The notes under the pieces are model-generated. The model had not been told where the DNA came from. It saw only the letters and a list, made by a program, of their open reading frames with translations, and made no database searches. From positions 26,145 through 44,143 of the forward strand of contig JADFXE010000002.1 in NCBI GenBank assembly GCA_015233705.1: DNA of 17,999 nucleotides, given 5' to 3'. This DNA is from Candidatus Omnitrophota bacterium. GTDB lineage: Bacteria; Omnitrophota; Koll11; Zapsychrales; Fredricksoniimonadaceae. The position numbers and the translations under genes are program-made. Below are positions 14,479 through 17,999 of this stretch, one piece after another (the first letter of the stretch is position 1; every line of letters begins with the position of its first letter).

Positions 14479-14742
14479 ATGGAGAAGGTCAAGACAAGGT
14501 TTGCCAAGCGCGTTACCGATAGCCGGGTTGTGGCGACCAAACCGGCGGCAGTCGCCAGGCCGACAGACAAAATGGACATAACGCCAACGACCTTCAAGAG
14601 ACAGATGACACCAGCTGATTTTATTGATCGCGTCCAGTGCAGGGCCTATGAGTTGTTCGAGAAGCGCGGGTATTATAACGGTAATGATATGGGGGATTGG
14701 TTCGAGGCGGAGCGCATTGTCAGGGCTGAGCTGGGGATCTAG
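14479..14742 (+). CDS. DUF2934 family small protein
   Basis: An 87-residue protein with a basic, disordered N-terminal half (KTRFAKRVTDSRVVATKPAA) and a C-terminal DUF2934 motif: RVQCRAYELFEKRGYYNGND followed by DWFEAERIVRAEL, matching the RA-Y-x-L-(W/F)-E-x-RG ... DW-x-x-AE pattern. Domains of this type are small and found next to varied genes; their biochemical role is unknown. The ATG at 14479 is chosen because GGAGGGG (14466-14472) lies six bases upstream. It sits 50 bases after glgP and before a strong terminator, so it is probably co-transcribed with glgP. A link to glycogen metabolism is inferred only from position. Confidence 0.8.
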   Translation: MEKVKTRFAKRVTDSRVVATKPAAVARPTDKMDITPTTFKRQMTPADFIDRVQCRAYELFEKRGYYNGNDMGDWFEAERIVRAELGI

Positions 14743-14754
14743 GAGTGAACTTAT

Positions 14755-14784
14755 CGACGGGAGATTTTTCCCGTCGTTTTTTTT
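14755..14784 (+). terminator. Rho-independent terminator after the DUF2934 gene
   Basis: CGACGGGA (14755-14762) pairs perfectly with TCCCGTCG (14769-14776) around a six-base loop and is followed by eight T residues. It ends the glgP-DUF2934 unit, so glgB needs its own promoter or depends on readthrough; I see no convincing promoter between 14785 and 14919. Confidence 0.9.
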
Positions 14785-14811
14785 GGCGTTGTGTTGCGAG
14801 ATGGAACGAGA

Positions 14812-14887
14812 CGCTGTTGGTGTGTTGTCAGGCAGGTGCCGCCGAAAGGCCTTTAGCACCAGGCGTGATAGCAAAAGTGGGACAGCG
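14812..14887 (+). other. Possible structured leader of glgB
   Basis: CGCTGT (14812-14817) can pair with ACAGCG (14882-14887), enclosing a hairpin made of GGTGC (14835-14839) with GCACC (14856-14860) and, within it, GCC-GAAA-GGC (14841-14850), a GNRA tetraloop. The region ends about 30 bases before the glgB start. It does not match a riboswitch class I can name, so this is only a candidate folded RNA or DNA inverted repeat. Confidence 0.3.
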
Positions 14888-14919
14888 ATAGGACACAGAT
14901 CCACAATCAAGGAGGAATC

Positions 14920-16932
14920 ATGCGCACAGCTTCATCTTCGCAGCGTCGGGAAGTGAAAAAGCATCGGCCTTTGATCAAGGAGCAGAAAGAAGTCGTTGTC
15001 CAGGAGGCGCAGGAACTTTTAAAGGAGGAGCGGGCAGTGACACATTACCTTACGGATTTTGACATTCACCTGATAAGGGAAGGGAATCATTTCAACCTTT
15101 ACGACAAGTTGGGGGCGCATGTGGTCGTTAAGGATGGCACCCTGGGTGTTCTGTTCGCGGTCTGGGCGCCAAACGCCGAGTGGGTCGCGGTCATCGGTGA
15201 CTTTAACGGTTGGAATGCGGATGTGAATCGGATGTCTGCCCGCTGGGATGGCTCCGGGATATGGGAGGTCTTCGTGCCGCATATCGGGCACGGCATGTCG
15301 TACAAGTATGCGATCAGGACCCGTCAGGGCTGGCATTTGGAGAAGGCTGATCCGGTTGGTTTTCATTCCGAGGTCCCGCCGAAGTCTGCTTCCATTGTTT
15401 GGGATATCGGTTATGAGTGGCGCGACCAGGCTTGGATGGCCAAGCGCAAGGAGCGCAACGCTCTCAATCAGCCGATCTCGGTTTACGAGGTTTCGCTGGG
15501 ATCCTGGATGCGTTCCCCCGACGAAGGAAATCGTTCGTTGTCCTACATTGAACTGGCGGACAAGTTAACGGCGTATGTCAAGAAGATGGGATATACCCAT
15601 GTGGAATTCATGCCGGTCATGGCCCATCCTTTTCAGGGGTCGTGGGGTTATCAGACGATCGGGTATTTTGCTCCCGCTTCGTTCTTCGGCGATCCGCAGG
15701 GGCTCATGCATCTGATCGATGAGCTTCACCGCAACGACATCGGCGTTATTCTGGACTGGGTTCCGTCGCATTTCCCCAATGACGGTCACGGTCCTTATCA
15801 GTTTGACGGCACATCGCTGTATGAGCATGAGGATCCGCGCAAGGGGTTCCATCCGGACTGGAAAAGCTCGATCTTCAATTACGGACGTGTTGAGGTCAAG
15901 AGTTACTTGATCTCCAGCGCCCTGTTCTGGCTGGATAAGTATCATGCGGACGGCCTTCGTGTTGATGGCGTGGCGTCCATGTTGTACCTGGATTATTCGC
16001 GCAATGAGGGCGAGTGGATCCCGAATTGTTACGGCGGCCGCGAGAACCTTGAGGCGATCCATTTCCTCAAGCGCCTGAACGAGGCGGTCTACGGCGCGCA
16101 TCCGGATATCATTATGGCAGCCGAGGAATCGACCGCCTGGACCAAGGTCTCCAAGCCAACCTGGGACGGCGGGCTTGGCTTTGGTCTTAAGTGGAACATG
16201 GGCTGGATGCACGACACGCTGGTTTATTTCTCCAAGGATCCGGTTTATCGCAAGCATCATCATAACCAGTTGACCTTCGGGCTCCTGTATGCCTTTACCG
16301 AGAACTTCATGCTGTCCTTGTCGCATGATGAGGTGGTGCACGGCAAGGGCGCGCTTTTGAGGAAGATGCCTGGCGATGACTGGCAGAAGTTCGCGAACCT
16401 TAGGCTCCTGTTCGGCTACATGTTCGGCCAGCCGGGGAAAAAGCTGCACTTTATGGGTGGTGAGTTTGGCCAGTGGGATGAGTGGAATTACCAGACGAGC
16501 CTGGATTGGCATCTTCTGCAGTGGGCGCCGCATCAGGGTGTCCAGAAATGGATGCAGGACCTGAACCATCTTTACAGAAGCGAGCCTGCGTTGTACCAGG
16601 ATGATTTCTCCTTCCGCGGTTTTGAGTGGATCGAGTGCGGCGCGTGGGAGGACAGCATACTGGCCTGGGTGCGCAAGGGACATCATTGGGAAGAGGACAT
16701 GGTCATTGTTTGCAACTTCACGCCGGTCATGCGGGAGGATTACCGCATCGGCGTTCCGCATCCGGGGCGCTGGCGCGAGGTCCTGAATTCCGACTCGCAG
16801 ATCTACGGCGGCAGCAATCAGGGTAATTACGGCGGTGTGTGGTCCGAGCAGTGCGGCTGGCATGGTCGCGAGCATTCGGTTCGGCTCAGGCTCCCTCCGC
16901 TGGGCGTCGTGTATTTGAAGAGAGAGAAATAG
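14920..16932 (+). CDS. glgB: 1,4-alpha-glucan branching enzyme
   Basis: A 670-residue GH13 branching enzyme that forms alpha-1,6 links in glycogen in the cytoplasm. After a charged N-terminal extension (about residues 1-40) comes TDFDIHLIREGNHFNLYDKL, then a CBM48 domain with FAVWAPNAEWVAVIGDFNGW (about 84-103). The catalytic barrel shows GSWGYQTIGYFAP, the nucleophile D349 in DGLRVDGVASMLYLDYSRNE, the acid in MAAEEST (E402/E403) and D470 in LSHDEVVHGKG. A C-terminal beta domain ends at PPLGVVYLKREK. Length fits the family form with a single N-terminal CBM48. ATG 14920 follows AAGGAGG (14909-14915) by four bases. It lies between glgP and a GH57 gene, in a glycogen-handling cluster. Confidence 0.96.
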   Translation: MRTASSSQRREVKKHRPLIKEQKEVVVQEAQELLKEERAVTHYLTDFDIHLIREGNHFNLYDKLGAHVVVKDGTLGVLFAVWAPNAEWVAVIGDFNGWNADVNRMSARWDGSGIWEVFVPHIGHGMSYKYAIRTRQGWHLEKADPVGFHSEVPPKSASIVWDIGYEWRDQAWMAKRKERNALNQPISVYEVSLGSWMRSPDEGNRSLSYIELADKLTAYVKKMGYTHVEFMPVMAHPFQGSWGYQTIGYFAPASFFGDPQGLMHLIDELHRNDIGVILDWVPSHFPNDGHGPYQFDGTSLYEHEDPRKGFHPDWKSSIFNYGRVEVKSYLISSALFWLDKYHADGLRVDGVASMLYLDYSRNEGEWIPNCYGGRENLEAIHFLKRLNEAVYGAHPDIIMAAEESTAWTKVSKPTWDGGLGFGLKWNMGWMHDTLVYFSKDPVYRKHHHNQLTFGLLYAFTENFMLSLSHDEVVHGKGALLRKMPGDDWQKFANLRLLFGYMFGQPGKKLHFMGGEFGQWDEWNYQTSLDWHLLQWAPHQGVQKWMQDLNHLYRSEPALYQDDFSFRGFEWIECGAWEDSILAWVRKGHHWEEDMVIVCNFTPVMREDYRIGVPHPGRWREVLNSDSQIYGGSNQGNYGGVWSEQCGWHGREHSVRLRLPPLGVVYLKREK

Positions 16933-16968
16933 AAGACGATTATCAGCTCCTGCGTGATAGAATATCTG

Positions 16969-17050
16969 CAGGACATGAGAACTGATGGACTTGAAAGGTC
17001 GCAGGTCGTGGGTTGCGGTTATCAGCCGCATGTCCTGTGACCTGCGACCT
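16969..17050 (+). other. Interleaved inverted repeats: possible RNA pseudoknot
   Basis: CAGGACATG (16969-16977) is complementary to CATGTCCTG (17029-17037), and AGGTCGCAGGTC (16996-17007) to GACCTGCGACCT (17039-17050), both perfectly. The pairs interleave in the order a, b, a', b', which is the topology of an H-type pseudoknot with one base between the two 3' arms. A smaller hairpin (TGCGG 17014-17018 / CCGCA 17026-17030) lies in the loop and overlaps stem a by two bases. The T-run after it is poor (TCTTGTTGTT), so it is not a clear terminator. It ends 27 bases before the GH57 start. Confidence 0.55.
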
Positions 17051-17077
17051 CTTGTTGTTACTTAGATAGGTGGTAAT

Positions 17078-17999
17078 TTGAACCGCTACGTTTGTATCCA
17101 CGGACATTTTTATCAACCGCCGCGCGAGAATCCCTGGCTGGAAGAGGTTGAGCTCCAGCCATCGGCTGCGCCTTACCACGACTGGAACGAGCGCATCTCT
17201 GCTGAGTGTTACGCCCGGAATGGCGCCTCCCGTATCCTGGATTCCCAGGGCCGCATCATCGAGATCGTGAACAATTATTCCAAGATCAGTTTTAATTTGG
17301 GTCCTACGCTTCTGTCCTGGATGGAGAAGAAGGACCCGGATGCCTACCGCGCTGTGCTGGAGGCGGACCGCCTCAGCCGGGAACGTTTCTCCGGACACGG
17401 CGGCGCCATGGCTCAGGTTTATAACCACATGATCATGCCCTTGTCCAGCTCTCGTGACAAGCGCACACAGATCATCTGGGGATTGAAGGATTTCGAACAC
17501 CGCTATCAGCGTAAGCCTGAGGGTATGTGGCTGGCCGAGGCGGCTGTTGATTTGGAGAGCCTGGATCTTATGGCTGAGCAGGGGATCAAGTTCACGGTCC
17601 TGGCGCCGCATCAGGCCAAACGCACCCGCAAGATTACTACGGTCGAGCGCGAGTGGGCGCCGGAAGATGAGGAGCACATTGATCTGCGCCGGCCGTATCT
17701 GTGCCGTCTGCCGTCAGGAAGGACCATTGCGCTCTTCTTTTACGACGGGCCGATCTCGTTGGCCGTGGCCTTTGAGGGGCTCTTGCACAGCGGCGAATCT
17801 TTCGCCAACCGTATCCTTGGCGCATTTGACCGCAAGGCGACTGAAGACCAGATGGTCCATATTGCGACCGATGGCGAGTCTTATGGCCATCACCACAAGT
17901 TCGGTGACATGGGTTTGGCCTACGGGTTGCATTATATTGAAAAGAACGGCCGGCCCACGCTGCCGGGATTGACAAAAAACACACCCGCGACTTTCTTCT
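17078..17999 (+). CDS. GH57 glycoside hydrolase, 5' part (3' end outside window)
   Basis: The first 307 residues of a GH57 protein of the kind that usually carries a DUF3536 C-terminal part. GH57 enzymes hydrolyse or transfer alpha-glucans. Conserved region 1 is HGHFYQPPRENPW (8-20); MWLAEAAVDLESLDLM (150-165) carries the likely nucleophile E154; and HIATDGESYGHHHKFGD (261-277) carries the likely acid D265. No signal peptide is present, so it acts in the cytoplasm. The start is TTG at 17078, chosen because AGGTGG (17068-17073) lies four bases upstream and the family alignment begins within ten residues of it. The frame is open to the window edge. Position after glgB suggests a role in glycogen or maltodextrin turnover; the precise activity cannot be read here. 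Confidence 0.88.
   Translation, partial: MNRYVCIHGHFYQPPRENPWLEEVELQPSAAPYHDWNERISAECYARNGASRILDSQGRIIEIVNNYSKISFNLGPTLLSWMEKKDPDAYRAVLEADRLSRERFSGHGGAMAQVYNHMIMPLSSSRDKRTQIIWGLKDFEHRYQRKPEGMWLAEAAVDLESLDLMAEQGIKFTVLAPHQAKRTRKITTVEREWAPEDEEHIDLRRPYLCRLPSGRTIALFFYDGPISLAVAFEGLLHSGESFANRILGAFDRKATEDQMVHIATDGESYGHHHKFGDMGLAYGLHYIEKNGRPTLPGLTKNTPATFF

Noticed and set aside
14835..14890. Glycine-riboswitch resemblance (GCCGAAAGG and GCAAAAG...GGACAG)
   Set aside because: The order and spacing of conserved bases and the P1 stem of the glycine aptamer are not reproduced, and glgB is not an expected target.
15012..15040. Third ECF promoter (GGAACTT at 15012-15018)
   Set aside because: It lies inside glgB and the position 16 bases downstream reads CAGTGA, not GTCTAA.
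15565..17031. 488-codon open frame on the minus strand
   Set aside because: It lies opposite glgB, whose catalytic motifs prove the plus strand; the antisense product has no recognisable domain.
1..17999. Mobile elements, tRNA or rRNA genes, defence systems
   Set aside because: No transposase, integrase, terminal repeats, tRNA-like cloverleaf, rRNA segment or known defence domain was recognised on reading both strands.

Overview
The window reads as a chromosomal segment of a diderm (Gram-negative-type) bacterium, roughly mid-50s percent G+C by eye. An ECF sigma factor, a zinc-type anti-sigma and a secreted Spy-like protein imply a periplasm. A glycogen locus (glgP, a DUF2934 protein, glgB, a GH57 glycosidase), several compact intergenic hairpins and the style of the signalling genes suggest an uncultured candidate phylum such as Omnitrophota or another PVC-related lineage. 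That placement is inference with low confidence; no rRNA or tRNA is present to test it.

Layout. 1-3119: membrane ion transport, with the 3' end of an NhaD-type Na+/H+ antiporter, an overlapping fluoride channel (fluC/crcB) and a CNNM/CorC-like CBS protein, then a flavin reductase gene broken by one in-frame TAG. 3150-5775: five co-directional signalling genes, of which four carry receiver domains. Three of the five carry an H-x-I-[G/S]-N segment resembling a histidine-kinase H-box, and no kinase ATPase domain is encoded anywhere in the cluster. A convergent HTH-cupin regulator (5772-6350, minus) closes this block. 6351-7587: an AT-rich divergent region, a possible secreted micro-protein, a small unknown protein with a strong terminator, and a nitroreductase whose promoter geometry suggests a leaderless mRNA. 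7668-9392: a compact envelope-stress unit of ECF sigma factor, anti-sigma and Spy/CpxP-like protein. Two matching sigma-E-type promoters (GGAACTT, 16 bases, GTCTAA) stand before the sigma gene and at the end of the anti-sigma gene; the second precedes a 16-codon ORF with a strong ribosome binding site. 9399-11820: hairpin-rich intergenic DNA, ilvD, and a decayed cupin_5 (DUF985) pseudogene abutting the ilvD stop codon. 11881-17999: glycogen metabolism, with glgP behind a good sigma-70 promoter, a DUF2934 protein and terminator, glgB with a possibly folded leader, a 9-bp plus 12-bp interleaved complementarity that could form an RNA pseudoknot, and the start of a GH57 glycosidase with a TTG start codon that runs off the window.

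How the genes fit together: the glycogen genes cover branching (GlgB), phosphorolysis (GlgP) and probably hydrolysis or transfer (GH57). The ECF unit is a self-contained autoregulated envelope sensor-response circuit. The receiver/H-box cluster looks like the downstream part of a multistep phosphorelay whose kinase lies elsewhere. No mobile element, CRISPR array, tRNA or rRNA was seen. Two broken genes show local gene decay or, less likely, assembly error.
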